64,000 bases of DNA from Melastoma dodecandrum (GCA_029817715.1 JARUPY010000539.1:5989501-6053500); one strand, 5' to 3'; positions 1-12,200 are shown, numbered from the stretch's first letter. Notes: a model not told the origin generated them from the letters alone. Numbers and translations: made by a program.

Positions 1-1322
1 CACCCACAACGTCCGCCTCTCCTCGTCGCTGCTCCTGGGAATACCCCCATCCACGCATAAGTTTTAAGTCTACATTTTTGTTCCTTAGTCACCGAAAATA
101 TTTCGCAAAATAGGGTTAAAAGTTTTAAAAATTTTTAACTAATATCCTTAAATTAGTGTTTCAAATCGGTACTCGTTTTTTAAAGAAATTCGTTTTTCAA
201 CCGAATTTAACCGATATTTCAAACATAGATTATAATTTGCTATCGTACCTCGGGGAATCAACTATAGTAAACATCATCCTACCATATTTCCTTTTTCAAA
301 AGTTACCAAAAAAGAAAAAAAAGAAAAAAAAAAAAGCAAAGCACCCGTTTACTTGGGGAGTTGACCTCCCCAAGAACACCGCGGCATTTAAAAGACCAAA
401 CAACCCCCCGACGACCCATCTTCCCTGAATCGGTCTTCCTTTTCTTCATCATAAAAGAAAAATAAACACCGAACAAATATGTAGGTACCCTGCAATTTCT
501 TAGTCGGTCTTATTAATTCACAAAGAAGTTTCTCGGGTGAAAGCAAAAAAGACGACAAGGAAAACTTGGGAATGTCCCCCTCCCCCCATTCCTTGGCTGT
601 TCATCACGAACAACACCTCCTTTTTCACGTTTTAAATTTGAAGTTTCGAGGTCTTGTCTCGCGTTCTTGCTTCGAATTATTCTACTTAAACAAAAAGGAA
701 AAAGAAACGGAGGAACGAGTCGAAAAAGAAGAAGATGAAGAATAAGCTTGACTTCTGTTGGTATAACAGCAAGCATATACGTGAGGAAGGGGATCATCAC
801 CATCACCATCACCATCAACAACGTAGTAGATGTTCATCCATTTGTAAAGAATTGTCCTTTTGTTCGTGCAGTATGTAAGAAAAACTGCAAATCCGCGAAA
901 TATCATGGATGAAGATCCTATTTGTATTTTTTCATCTAGACATGTTTAGTCTTTCTGACATCGTTCTTCTTTAAACCTAAACCACGGTTACAAACTGAGA
1001 AACATTGAAAAGAAAACATCATCATATTGGGGGTGACCAAATACGTGGGATATTAGCTGTATAACATTTGCGCTCGAAGCCATGTTCGATCAATCTTTAA
1101 CGAGGGGGGAACGGAGATAACATCCAGGAAGTTTAGTCTTAAATTCTCCAAGGGGATATTAGTTCGAAAGGCCGTTCTTAGAATCATTCTCTATTGTCGT
1201 CGTTCGACTTCTAGCATGAAACGTGGCTTTTTCGAGAATTATCATCCGAATGAGGTACTGAAACGGAGCGAAGAACTCAAAAAGGGGGAGTGCCGAGTCA
1301 ATTAAGATAACGATGACATTTA
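1..1322. other. Left-edge tract, probably WRKY intron
   Basis: No exon or RNA gene was recognised here on either strand. If the WRKY55-like gene is intact, this is its first intron. It holds an A-rich run near 305-335 and a CAC/CAT-type simple repeat near 797-818. Confidence 0.3.
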
Positions 1323-1715
1323 CCTCCTTTCGTTTCTTCTTCGTGAGAGGGTTGAATGCTCCCCTCCCTGGGAGACGTCCGCCGCCGAAATATCATGAAT
1401 ATCGCCTCCCATGGCGACGTCGCCGGTCCCCTCGTCTCTTCTCTCCGTCCATGTTCCGCCCAGGCGATTCGACGGAGGTATCGATATGCCTGGGCCAAGG
1501 CTCGTACAAAGGGGGTCCTGCTGCACATGCGGGTGCCATTGGAGGGAGTCGGCAAAAAGACAATCGATCCTCTGCTTGGCTGCAGAGAAGATGTCCATGA
1601 TGTCTTGGCAGGAGCTAGAGAGGAGATCGGGTTGGCTCGCCATGGCGGGGAGGCTGAGCTCGAGGTCCCGTGCCCTCTTGCAGCCGACGTGAATCAAATT
1701 CAGGGCTTCGTCCAT
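1323..1715 (-). CDS. WRKY55: WRKY55-like group III WRKY transcription factor, first exon only
   Basis: This is the first coding exon of a probable DNA-binding transcription factor on the minus strand. It starts at the ATG at 1715 and opens MDEALNLIHVGCKRARDLEL, followed by a region with SSSCQDIMDIFSAAKQRI. That N-terminal leucine/alanine-rich block is what I know from WRKY55-type group III proteins. The exon ends near 1323, where the reverse complement reads AAAGGAG|GTAAATG, a good donor, after a basic SRRRNER stretch. In this family the next exon carries the WRKYGQK domain and C2HC zinc finger. I could not find them in bases 1-1322, so either the intron is long and the domain lies beyond the left edge, or the gene is truncated. 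The WRKY assignment therefore rests on the N-terminal exon and on gene order, not on the diagnostic motif. Confidence 0.6.
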
Positions 1716-1775
1716 GGTTTCTTTTCTTTTTATGGGATGTCGGGGGAGTGTGTAGGTGCCGGGCTCAAACACCAT

Positions 1776-1787
1776 TTTATAAATATA
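1776..1787 (-). promoter_or_regulatory. TATA box of the WRKY55-like gene
   Basis: On the minus strand these bases read TATATTTATAAA, about 60 bp upstream of the ATG at 1715. A transcription start roughly 30 bp downstream would leave a 5' leader of about 30-40 nt. The call rests on motif and spacing only. Confidence 0.5.
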
Positions 1788-2400
1788 CAAAAGGGGCAGT
1801 GGGGGAAGGATACGAGGTTGGTGCATTGAATTCCATACTCGGGAAAATGACTGGCTTGCATCTTATTTTCATACACAGAAAACAGGAAAACAAAAGGGGT
1901 GGGGGGGGGGGGGGGACATGAAGGGGGATCACCCCACCTCCTTCAGAAAATGCATGGAAAGAGGAGGGGGAGAGTGTCTCGTGGAACACGGTACGATTGA
2001 AAGGCAAAAGGAAAAAGGGAAGAAGGAGGGTTGTGGGGATTGATTGACCAAGTCATTTGTCTAAACCCATTCAAATGGATTTTGCTTTCAGACAATCAAA
2101 GATTATGTAGACACGACCGCCTTCTTGTCTCGCATGCCCTTAATTCACATACTCGTGGTTGTACCAGTTTCTTCCCCTGTGTTCATGAAATAATGATTTT
2201 TCTACTTGTTTGACCGACTTCTTCTTCTTCTTCTTCTACACCTCCGGTCGCCATTAACTTCTTAATCCTTGACCAAGAACCAGTGGTGGAACCGTCAAAA
2301 GAGTAATAACAACGATAACGATAATGATAACGAAAGAGTGATGACAGGAACAGGGATGGTGAGGTCAAGGAGTTCCCTATAATTCTAAATTATCGAAACA
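1788..2400. other. Spacer between the membrane-protein gene and the WRKY promoter
   Basis: No gene was seen. The stretch contains a poly-G run at about 1899-1916 and a CTT-type microsatellite at about 2219-2236. It should include the 3' untranslated region of the membrane-protein gene whose stop codon is at 2401. Confidence 0.4.
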
Positions 2401-3502
2401 TCAGTCTGCTTTGTGGCTACTAATGGCAGGGGAAGAACTCCCGCCGTTCATCTTCTGCAATAACCCACTCACTGCCTTCCCTTTGTCCCAGTCCTCCCCC
2501 CAACCCTCGTTCCAATCCGCCGCCGCCTTCTTCCCCGTCTCGATATCCCTCGCTTCGACCCTTTTGTATGGAATCCTAACTGCCGACCCCGTTGCTCCGC
2601 GCCTGCTTCTCCGGTACCTGTACACGTAGTAACCCCATGCTCCGACACCGACCACGATCACCAGGCATACGAGGATGCTTTGGCCCGGATTCAGCTGTCG
2701 ATGTACTTCCGGATTCAGTTCGAGGATGCACCCTTCGCCTCCGATGTTCACAACGATCGATGAACTCCCCAGGATACCATCGGTTACATTGACCTGCCAA
2801 ATGCCGTTCACCCCATTTTTTTATCAGTTAGTCCTTGGTCGATTGATCGGAAGCCTTATTTTTGTGTCTCACCTTCATCGGGTGTGCAGTGGACCATGTC
2901 TCGTTGGAAGTGACATTAGATGGGACAAACGTGATGTTCACTTCTACCGGAATCTCTCCTTCGCTCTTCTGGATGATTAGAAAAGATTCCTTCTCTGTAT
3001 TCCAAGAAGTTCAGAAAAAACACAATATTAGAAAACTGTGAATCAGAATTGCACCAAAATGAAAAAGGATGACCCGAAATACTCGCCGTTTGTTGCAAGT
3101 TGCAGGCAGGCTGTGAAGTTTTTAGCACTGCAAGTCCTGGACGTGCTTGGACACGGGTCTACAGCCAGTGCCAGTTCGCTGTTGCTGGGACTTGGGGCAG
3201 GCGGAACAACGAAGGGCAAAGTGGAAGGGGAAGGGGAAGGGGAAACCTGCAGTTAAGAAAAGAATTTCGCTCATATTTGCCAAAGCACTGAGGAATCCAA
3301 GAAAAGAGTGCTGGCATAGGGAGGGAAATCACGATGGCACCTCCTCAGAATGGCTTGCATTATCAGGGTTACGAGCTCTAGCCAACATCTTGATACTTGT
3401 CCCGGATGGTGAAGCCCCAGATTGCTGTAAGCCCGACATCAGAAAGATCGACAGGGAACACAAGAAGAAGAGGAAAAAGGTGAGTCCACATGATTGCGCC
3501 AT
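2401..3502 (-). CDS. Single-pass type I membrane protein (DUF7356-like), four exons
   Basis: Exons on the minus strand are 3502-3341, 3246-3087, 2994-2873 and 2793-2401, together 837 nt and 278 residues. Residues 1-27 are a signal peptide starting MAQSCGLTFFLFFLC. A Ser/Pro-rich stretch (SPSPSPS) follows, then a Cys-containing ectodomain with several N-glycosylation sequons (NFT, NIT, NVT, NET). One transmembrane helix (SILVCLVIVVGVGAWGYYVY) comes next. The tail has a basic stop-transfer RYRRSRR and an acidic/aromatic motif, NEGWGEDWD. The order of signal peptide, NFTACL, FLIIQ..GE..VNIT, helix and WxxGWxxDW tail matches an uncharacterised plant family I associate with DUF7356. Intron 2 appears to use a GC donor (AACG|GCGAGT), the only choice I found that keeps phase. 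The protein should sit at the cell surface or in the endomembrane system with its tail in the cytosol. Function is unknown. Confidence 0.7.
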
Positions 3503-4311
3503 CAGCTTATGTTCCTACGAAGAAGAAAAGAGGTAACAAAATAAATGTCCCAGATTAGGAATATGCAGGAAAAAAGGGGTGGCACATGGGTCTTATCAAC
3601 TAGCAGCGGGCATCGTGATGTTCGCATCCGGGCCCGATAGAACATGGAAGGCACAACAGAGGAGGAAAAGGTTGAATCGCACCAGACGGGGGCGGCAAGA
3701 CGGAACAGGGGCGTCCCATGCCAAACATTCTGGGACAAAACCCATCCGGGGGAAACATGCACGTTAGTTGCTCTGTTTTCTCCGGACGGGTTTTGTCGAC
3801 AAGAAAGAATTGTGTCGTCTAATCAATCCGATGATCGATAACAGCAAATGAATTTTGAAACAAATTAGTTGCGGCACTCTTCCAACAAGGTTAAATAGCA
3901 TTTGGCATACCTAGTGGTCAATTCACCACCCCCAATTATTCGTCAACCAATGCTTCTGCTTCTTTTCCAATGATTGGAAGGACGGCAGAGGCCACCGTAT
4001 TGATTTTCTGGCAGATGGGACAATGATGATGATAATAATAATAGCAACAACAAAATGAGCTCAAGAATTGAGTACGAGTTACACATAATCAGGAACTTTC
4101 AGCTTCTACAATCCAATCCTAAACGTCGGTCATTAGAGTGTTTCTACTGTTAGAAGCGCAGAGAAAAGCCAGCAAATGGAATTATTACGGTACAAATCAA
4201 TGAGATTATCCCACAGACTAGGTGGAGCTTGTTTATGTTAACAGAAATAGTACAACAGAAGGAGACCAGAACCACAATCAGGTACTGTCTGATCAGCAAC
4301 AGGAGACGTTC
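3503..4311. other. Spacer between two minus-strand genes
   Basis: No coding exon was recognised. It should hold the promoter of the membrane-protein gene (near 3503-3800) and the 3' end of the unknown gene that stops at 4312. A short GATGATGATAATAATAATAG simple repeat lies near 4024-4043. Confidence 0.4.
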
Positions 4312-7049
4312 TCAGTCTGCTAGAAGGAAATTGCATGTCGAGCAAATGGAGGCAGCAGCTGCGCTCATGGGTAACATCCTTTCTGAGTTCTTTGTTGTCC
4401 CGGGTCTGGTATGTATGTAGCCACCAAGTCGACAAGGGCAAACTTCATACCGATAATGCCGAGGGGAGAAAAACAGTGGTTCATGTAATGCACTGAATGC
4501 GAAACTAAAATTTACCTAGAGCCGAATTCTGCAGCAAAATGGTTTTCCACACTTTGAGCCATGCTGCACTGTGCAACTTGGAGACCACGTTCACAGGGTC
4601 TTTGCATCTCCCTGCGTAGACAAATTTCCTGAAAATCCCGTTAAAATGTAAAAATAAAATTTTGGACTGAGATTACTTTTTCTACAGAGTACCCTGCAAG
4701 TCATTTATGAGGTAGAGATAGAAATTTTGTGGGCTAGCTCAATGAATAACTGCATAAGAATGCATCGCTCTCACGAGTTTTTGCGCATCTTCTGAAAGTT
4801 CCTTTTCCACCTTTTGAAAGAGTGCAGTCCACTTGAGCCTGTGAATGTCCAGATTATTACAGCCCCCAGAAGTTTCCTCGCCGAAGTATGGATGGCTCAC
4901 AGGGTTAGAAGAGAATTCCTTCAATAGTAAACAAGGCAACTCAGTCCTTGTGACTTGCCTGGACTCGTCTTTTACTCTGCTGCAGAACTGCACTTCAAAA
5001 GGATGATAACAATCATTTAAACACATCAGTTAAAGTCCCTCAACAGGAGAATCATAGATTACCTGTTAGACGTGCATTGATGTCTCGATGCATTAGTTCT
5101 AACCATTGTGAAGCGATCCTTGCCGCTGGAAAGTTACTGGAAAAGGAAGGAAAAAAAAATGTGTATTTCTGCAGTGTGCTATAGCATTAGGTATACAAAG
5201 AAAGAGGTGCCACAAAAAGAACCTTCAACAATAAATGAAGCACTAGCCTTTCATGGATAGGGCATCAACACTGCCAAACGATGTCCAATCTTCAGCAGGA
5301 ACAGAGTTAGATATGTGAGACGCTTCATCTGTAGACAAAGACAATCTTACTGCTAAATCATCATCCTGGCAAATGGTGTCTGGGTTCATGCGGAATCTTT
5401 TATTGACTAGTCCTCTCTCATATGTTCCCGATTGCAATCTTTGCATTGCTCCCCAGATTCTAAGGACAGGGCCTTATTGATCAACATGGGGCACCCAACA
5501 TTGTCCTTCCTTCCTAATACAGAACAATGCGGATTATTGAAATGGATAGGAAAGATGAATATGCTCTTTCTCATCAGGACTTGATTCCTTCCCATTAGTA
5601 GTTTCTTTTGGCTCCCCTTTCCGATTGTTCGGTTGTTCAATTTTGATGTTGCAATCAGCATATCTTTCTGATCTCACCAGAGCCTCTATAATGGCACAGA
5701 CCTGTTTGCTATTTCTAACATGGTTCATGATGTCAGGGTTAAGTTCAGTGCGCAGCCCACTTGGAGCAGCAATCCTCACAAACCGATCAACGTCTTCCTT
5801 TTTGGCAAGCACTAGCGGCTGCTATTTTTGCTTCGGCACTGTTATTCCCCCATGCAAGGAAGAAAGAACCCATTCTGCTTCATTGCATTCCAAACCATAA
5901 GTGGATCTTTATCCTACACCGGGCCTGTGGTACTGCCACACTCGGATACAGTCGGTTCATCGAGATTCTTATAAGGGTAGAATGGATTTTGATTTACAGA
6001 GGTAGCGACATCTTCCGCATTCAGGTCAAAGCTAAATCCTCCTGATTCGGTGGCCGCTCCGGCTTTAGATGAGTTACCCTTTGTCCAAGATGGATACTAT
6101 GCTTTAGTAATAGATGTTCAAAATCAATGAATGACATTTTCAAAATAGACAGTACAGCAGGGTTCGAACTGTTCTCCTTTATGGACGCTTTCTCCGGCTA
6201 CAACTAGATGTTGATGGACGAGGAGGACGCGACAGTGACATGCCAACTTCTTTGGGTTCATCAGCTTGTTTCAAATCCTCATCGCCAGCCAATCTGCTGG
6301 GACTCAAACAGTGAAAATTGAGACAAAGTTCGAACAGACCATGCCTTTTGTCCACGACTAAATTGTCTGTTTCATCATTCACCTTTGACTGCAAGCCCCC
6401 CAACCTCACATCCGTGACCCCAGAGAAAACTTCCACTCCACAATGAAGGGAATCAGAAGCAGCCCTACAATTCAGGGGTTTGTTTCCAAGGATGATCACG
6501 GGTTCCTGCACATGGCTGCACAAATTAGTTTAAACAGAAACAACAATATAGATTAAACTCTCATCAAAGAAAATGCGCGCAACATCATCAATCTGATCCA
6601 ACCAGCTAGAAAAGAACTTACTCTATCAAGTGTCCAACAAGCTCCTGCGCAGCTATAGGTAGGAAACAAGCTTGTCGCATGCAATCCGAGCTCTCATATC
6701 TCTTGCCTAAACTATGCAAAGCTTAAACTTACTGGCCAAATTCACCGGCATCGTGGCTAAGCCCCAGGTACAACATCTACCGACAGTTACAAGGAAATAA
6801 CCAAAAAAAAAAAAAAACTATGACCCCTCCATTGCACTCTCGCCCTTCTCCCACTCCACTTTCACTTTCTCCCGATCCTCCTCCTTGGCCGACTTCTCCA
6901 TCACCAGCGACACGTCACCGCCCGCCGTTACTGTCCACGTGCACGAACAGCGGGGCCTGCCTCAGGAACCTCACGATCCCCGTAACCGACCTGAATATCC
7001 AGTCGTCCAGCTTCTCCGTAGACACGGATGAGCTCTGATCACCGGGCAT
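4312..7049 (-). CDS. Plant-specific protein of unknown function, about ten exons, probably damaged
   Basis: Likely exons on the minus strand are 7049-6919 (ATG, MPGDQSSSVSTEKLDDW), 6711-6622, 6515-about 6182, 6096-5920, 5821-about 5560, about 5460-5244, 5136-5063, 4987-4775, 4611 or 4607-4516 and 4378-4312. Recognisable blocks are FRSVTGIVRFLRQAPLF, CFLPIAAQELVGHLI, an Arg/Ser-rich SRPPRPSTSSCSRRKRP, an EAR-like FDLNAEDV, a block starting KKEDVDRFVRIAAPSGL, IWGAMQRLQSGTYERG, FPAARIASQWLELM, then TELPCLLLKEFSSN and AAAASICSTCNFLL near the end. I cannot name it. By gene order it may correspond to Arabidopsis At2g40630 (UCP030365), which is a guess. Two problems appear: exon 3 meets TAA at 6179-6181 with no clear donor before it, and exon 8 changes reading frame near 4955 (see findings). 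The gene may be a pseudogene, or the assembly may contain small errors. Confidence 0.5.
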
Positions 7050-7461
7050 GGAGGCTCTCCAAGGGACATCCGCCGGTCCAGCTGCGACAGCACATGCCAA
7101 AGTGGTGACATCACGGCCTTGCCTGAGGGTGAATCCTGGTGAAAAAGCCTAGAGGAGGCGCCCGGGGAGTTGTATCAGGATAAGGCCGAGTTATGAGAGA
7201 TTCCCCGACGTTGCGACGCCGTACCGCGTCGTCGCCGGAGGACATCAACCCCAAGTAAGGGGTAGTCGTGGTGGAGTGGGTCCACGACATCAGTGGGCTT
7301 CGGCCGATTATTTTGTGATGGATGGATGGTTATTGGTGGGGGACCCATGGAAGCCCAAACCGTAGGCCCAACTAGCCTCGTGGGCTTCAACCGGTTTCCG
7401 CATCCCTCTCTCACTCTCTCTCTCTGGTAGTATCGGTACGTACCTGTAAGAAGGAAGAATA
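7050..7461. promoter_or_regulatory. Upstream region of the unknown gene, truncated by the retrotransposon
   Basis: Between the ATG at 7049 and the left end of the retrotransposon at 7462 only 412 bp of original upstream sequence remain. A CT-rich microsatellite lies near 7405-7426. No clear TATA box was seen on the minus strand. Confidence 0.4.
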
Positions 7462-8848
7462 TGATAACTCTAGTAAAATAGAGTTATATGATCACATTTA
7501 GGCTTAATTCTAGTTAGTTTCGAGAATTTCAATTGTTATTGTTTGCCAATTGAGCTTAAATTGTCATTCATCACGTTTGCTTTGTGATCGTAGGAAGTAA
7601 ATGAAGGCATGACGGAAAACAAAGCAAAAGGGTGAAGGATGAAGAGGAATAGAAGGCGGAGGACACGGTGCAGCTGCAACCAATCTTCTTGCAGCTGCAC
7701 AAGTGAAGCAGAAGGACGACAGACAGGCTCGTGCAGCTGCAACTCCAAGCTCGTGCAGCTGCACGACGAGAGGAGGAATTGATCAAGGGCATCAGACTGG
7801 TCGTTGCAGCTGCAACGCCAGTCCCCTGCAGCTGCAACGCCAGTCCCCTGCAGCTGCACGAGTGCGACAGGGCAGATATGAAGAGAGCTTCAGAGAGGTC
7901 GTTGCAGCTGCAACGAATTCATCTTGCAGCTGCACGACATAATATTGCCCGAAAATTAGATTTTATTTTTTTAGATTTGCTTTAGGTATAAAAAGATTGG
8001 ATTTTAGGTTTTCGGGGGTACCTTTTCTCTTTACCCCTTCTGACTTTGGTTTTGGCACCCGACGACGGCTAGGAACAAGGAGTCGAAGACGTTGATGGAG
8101 ACTTCGACGATCTTTCTTTTCTCTTTGCTTTTTGTTTCGTTTGCGATGTCGAACTAAACATCTTTTTCTAGGATGATGATGAACCGACTCGTGTAGTTGG
8201 TTATCCACTTTTTCGGAATCAATTCAAGAAGATTTATCGTTTACTTGTGTTTCTTCTGTGTTTAATGCTTACCTATCGGGTTGATCGCCGGTTTGTATGA
8301 ACTCTTAGTCTTAAGTGAACTCGAGAGAGACTTAGGATTAGAAGAGGGGAAACATAACTTAGGTTAAGGCCGAGAGATCGGTTTAACTAAGAGGAGTATA
8401 GAGATATACACTCGTAGGTAACCGAGAGAACAATTGGATTTCAAGGAATTCTGATTATTCGTGATTCGCTATAGAAATATAGGTTTACGGGTGATTAGTA
8501 ATTCACAGTTACAGCCTCGAGAGAGGTGTAGCGATTGTTAGGGAATTGTGGTTAGTAAACGGTAAAACGGATTGAATTGAGGAAGAGAGAGTGCAATAAT
8601 CTACGAATCGATAGGGGATTCGGAGTCCTAGGCCTTTATTCTTCGAATTACAACCTTGTTTTCATTTTTCTTGCGATTTACTTTCTTGCACCAAACCTTT
8701 CATTACTTAACCTTTTTGACTAGAATTTGAACTCAATAATTGATTATTGGCAGTAGATTCTGTTTAATCAGTCCTCGTGGGAACGATCTTTCTCATCACT
8801 TTATTACTTGGCGCGACCCGTATACTTGCGTGTGCGTTTTAGCGAACA
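7462..8848 (+). repeat. 5' long terminal repeat
   Basis: This copy is 1,387 bp, from TGATAACTC to CGAACA. By eye it differs from the 3' copy by about 11 substitutions and one extra 22-bp unit at about 7805-7848. It contains nine copies of the palindrome TGCAGCTGCA between 7669 and 7934. A TATA-like TATAAAAAG occurs near 7987. Confidence 0.93.
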
Positions 8849-8854
8849 AGTTTT

Positions 8855-8872
8855 TGGCGCCGCTGCCGGGGA
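8855..8872 (+). other. Primer binding site (tRNA-Asp type)
   Basis: TGGCGCCGCTGCCGGGGA lies six bases after the 5' LTR. It resembles the Asp-tRNA 3'-end complement typical of Athila-type elements. This is where minus-strand DNA synthesis would start. Confidence 0.8.
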
Positions 8873-8953
8873 CTGAAATAGAATTATTTCAGTCATGTTT
8901 CAGTTACAAGTTTTATTCTAGTCACTGATTCTCTTTTCATCTTTTGCAGGTGT

Positions 8954-9277
8954 ATGCGACATCGCAAAGGTGACAAAGAGCTACTCTTTGACCCAGAAAT
9001 TGAACGAACTTTTCGGATTTTACGAAGAGGTCAAAGGGACACCATGGCGAACGCCAACAACAACAACAATGTTGTTGACATTGCGGCGCAGTAACAGCCG
9101 AGGACGATGCGGGACTTTGCACAGCCGACTCCCCAAAATCATGATGGTTTTCTACGTCCTGAAATCCAGGCGGATACGTTTGAAATTAAACCTTCAATTA
9201 TTCATACGATCGAAAATTCGAATTTCGGAGGTTTAATTAATGAAGATCCACACTAGCACCTAACGCGTTTTGAGGAT
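8954..9277 (+). pseudogene. N-terminal part of gag with two stop codons
   Basis: From ATG 8954, or the more likely ATG 9044 (MANANNNNNVVD), the frame runs without a shift into the downstream gag-pol frame. It is broken by TAA at 9092-9094 and TAG at 9254-9256. The peptide between the stops (TMRDFAQPTPQ, then ADTFEIKPSIIH) is typical gag N-terminal sequence of this group. Both stops could come from single C-to-T changes in Gln codons (CAA, CAG). Confidence 0.8.
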
Positions 9278-12200
9278 TTGTGTGGCACTTTCAGGTACCA
9301 CGGAGTATCAGCAGAAGCAATCAAGTTGCGGCTGTTCCCGTTCTCGCTTCGAGATAAAGCCAGAGCGTGGCTGTATTCACTGCCAGGAGAGTCAGTCAGT
9401 TCATGGGACGATCTCCGCAAGCACTTCCTGTCCAAGTACTATCCGCCGAGCCGAACTGTGAAGATACGGAACGACATCACCTCGTTCCGCCAACTCGCCG
9501 GCGAATCCATGTACGAAGCGTGGGATCGATTCAAGGAGCTGCAGAGGCTATGCCCCCACCACGACATCCCCAAGTGGATGTTGTTTCAGAGCTTCTACGA
9601 CGGGCTAGCGGAGCAACTCCAATCTACCATCGATTCAGCCGCAGGAGGTACCATAATGAACAAGACACCGGATGACGCTCTGGATTTGTTCGAGGCGATG
9701 GCGACAAATGGCCAAAGGAGAGCACCAGCAAGAGGAGGAGGACATCACCAGATAGACGCTATCACCGCCCTCAGCGCTCAGCTAGAGACACTGACCAAAG
9801 AGATGGCGGCATTGCGTACGTCGACTCAAAATGCTAACTCTCCACCTCGTTCTAATTTGCAGGTGATGGAATTGCAAGAGGCTGAAGAGGCGAACTACGT
9901 GGGAGGCACCAACAGGAATAACCCGTACTCCAACACGTACAACCCAGGATGGCGCAACCACCCCAATTTCTCGTGGAGAAATAATCAGGAGCATCAGGAT
10001 GTCGGGCCTTCACGACCAAACCAGCCACCGGGATTTGCACCACCGATGCGACAACCCGTAAGTGAACTTAAGTCTAGTGTTGAAGATTTGTTGAGACAGG
10101 TTCTGGCTAGCAATGAGGAGGTTCAGAAACAGCAAGAGGAGACGAGGAAGCAGCAGGAGCTCATACTGAAGGACCACGCGACCTCGATCAAGCAGCTCGA
10201 GATGCAGATGGGGCAGATAGCAGGATCATTGGTGATAAGACCGCATGGGACGTTTCCGAGCAACACAGAGCTCAACCCCAAGAATCGGGAAAACTACAGT
10301 GCTATTACCCTTCGAAACGGGAAGGACCTGGAAGAGGAGTTTGAGCGGCAAGAGGCCGAAAAAGAGCAAGCTAGGGAGAAACGTCAGGCTAAGGTACGTG
10401 AGACGGAGTCTAGAAAGGACTCTGAGCATCAGAGTATTGAAACACCGGTACGTACTGATCCTATGCCTGTAGTTCCTATTATTCCTCAAGTTCCATTTCC
10501 GCAGCGTTTAAAGAAGCACACTGACGAGCAGCAATTCAAAAAGTTTCTTGAAGTGTTTAAAAAGCTGCAGATCAATATCCCTTTCGCGGAGGCGCTCGAG
10601 CAAATGCCAAGCTACGTGAAGTTCATGAAGGATATCCTGTCAAAGAAGCGGAAGCTTGGTGGTCACGAAACGATCTCGTTGACCGAGGAATGCAGTGCAA
10701 TTGTTCAAAGGAGACTACCGCCAAAGCTTAAGGATCCTGGTAAGTTCACCATCCCTTGTCACATTGTGACTGATTTTTTTGGTCATGCTTTATGTGATTT
10801 AGGGGCGAGCATCAATTTGATGCCATTTTCGGTGTTCAAGAAACTGAATATCGGAGAGGTAAGACCAACATCGCTGACCTTACAATTAGCTGACCGGTCT
10901 TATACTTACCCGAAGGGTATTGTGGAAGATGTTTTGGTGAAAGTGGACAGGTTCATCTTCCCCGCGGACTTCGTCATCCTAGATTACGAGGAGGACCGGG
11001 AGGTTCCCATCATCCTGGGAAGACCGTTCTTAGCAACGGGGAGGACATTAATCGATGTCAAGAAAGGAGAGCTCACCATGAGAGTCCACGACCAAGAGGT
11101 AACATTCAACATGGATAAGGCCATGAAGATGCCTAATGAAGTTGATGAATGCAGGTACGTGGACATACTTGAGGAGGGTACCGTCGAGACTATTCTAGAA
11201 GCCTATGAGTTACCGACGGAAGATGCACTCCTTGATGAGACGTCTGAGGAAGAGGTGGCCTTTGTGCGACAATTTCAAAGGGTGGAACCTCTTGACCGAC
11301 CTGAAACCACCATCAAGCCTTCCATCGAAGAGCCCCTGAAGTTGGAGTTGAAGCCCTTACCAGATCACCTACGGTACTCTTACTTAGGTAAGGACAACAC
11401 CCTTCCTGTTATTATTTCATCTTCGTTGACTAACGAACAGGAAGAGATGTTGCTACGAGTGCTTCGGGAGCACCAGACAGCCATCGGGTGGACTATTGCG
11501 GACATCAAAGGGATTAGTCCAGCAATTTGCATGCACAAGATTGTCTTGGACAGTGAGAAGAAGGCGTCCGTCGAGCATCAACGGCGACTGAACCCGCACA
11601 TGAAAGAGGTGGTAAGAAAAGAAGTCATTAAATGGCTTGATGCAGGAATCATCTATCCGATCTCGGATAGTTCATGGGTGAGTCCAGTCCAGTGCGTACC
11701 TAAGAAGGGAGGCATCACGGTGGTCGAGAACAGCAAAAATGAGCTCATTCCGACGAGGACGGTCACCGGGTGGAGGATATGCATGGACTACCGGAAGCTC
11801 AATGCAGCCACGTGCAAGGATCACTTCCCGTTGGCCTTCATCGATCAGATGTTGGACCGTCTCGCAGGTAAAAGTTTTTACTGCTTTCTGGATGGTTACT
11901 CAGGTTATAACCAGATAGCGATTGCACCTGAGGACCAGGAAAAGACTACCTTCTCCTGCCCTTACGGTACGTTCGCTTTCCGTCGTATGCCGTTTGGATT
12001 ATGTAATGCGCCTGCCACGTTTCAGCGATGTATGCAAGCAATTTTTTCGGACATGATTGAGAAGACCATTGAGGTATTCATGGATGATTTCTCAGTTTTT
12101 GGATTGTCATTTACAAATTGCTTAGATAATCTTGCGGCTGTCCTTGCACGATGTGAGCGGACTAACCTGATTTTGAATTGGGAAAAGTGCCACTTTATGG

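Noticed and set aside
797..818. CAC/CAT and other microsatellites as a possible CRISPR-like array
   Set aside because: Simple low-complexity repeats in a plant nuclear genome, with no spacers of regular length.
1298..1829. Plus-strand frames overlapping the WRKY55-like exon
   Set aside because: The minus-strand frame has a TATA box, an ATG in good context, family-like sequence and a donor site; the plus frames have none.
9044..9277. Stop codons in gag as programmed readthrough sites
   Set aside because: Gag needs to be made in excess over pol, so stops near the gag N-terminus would abolish gag rather than regulate pol. Decay is simpler.
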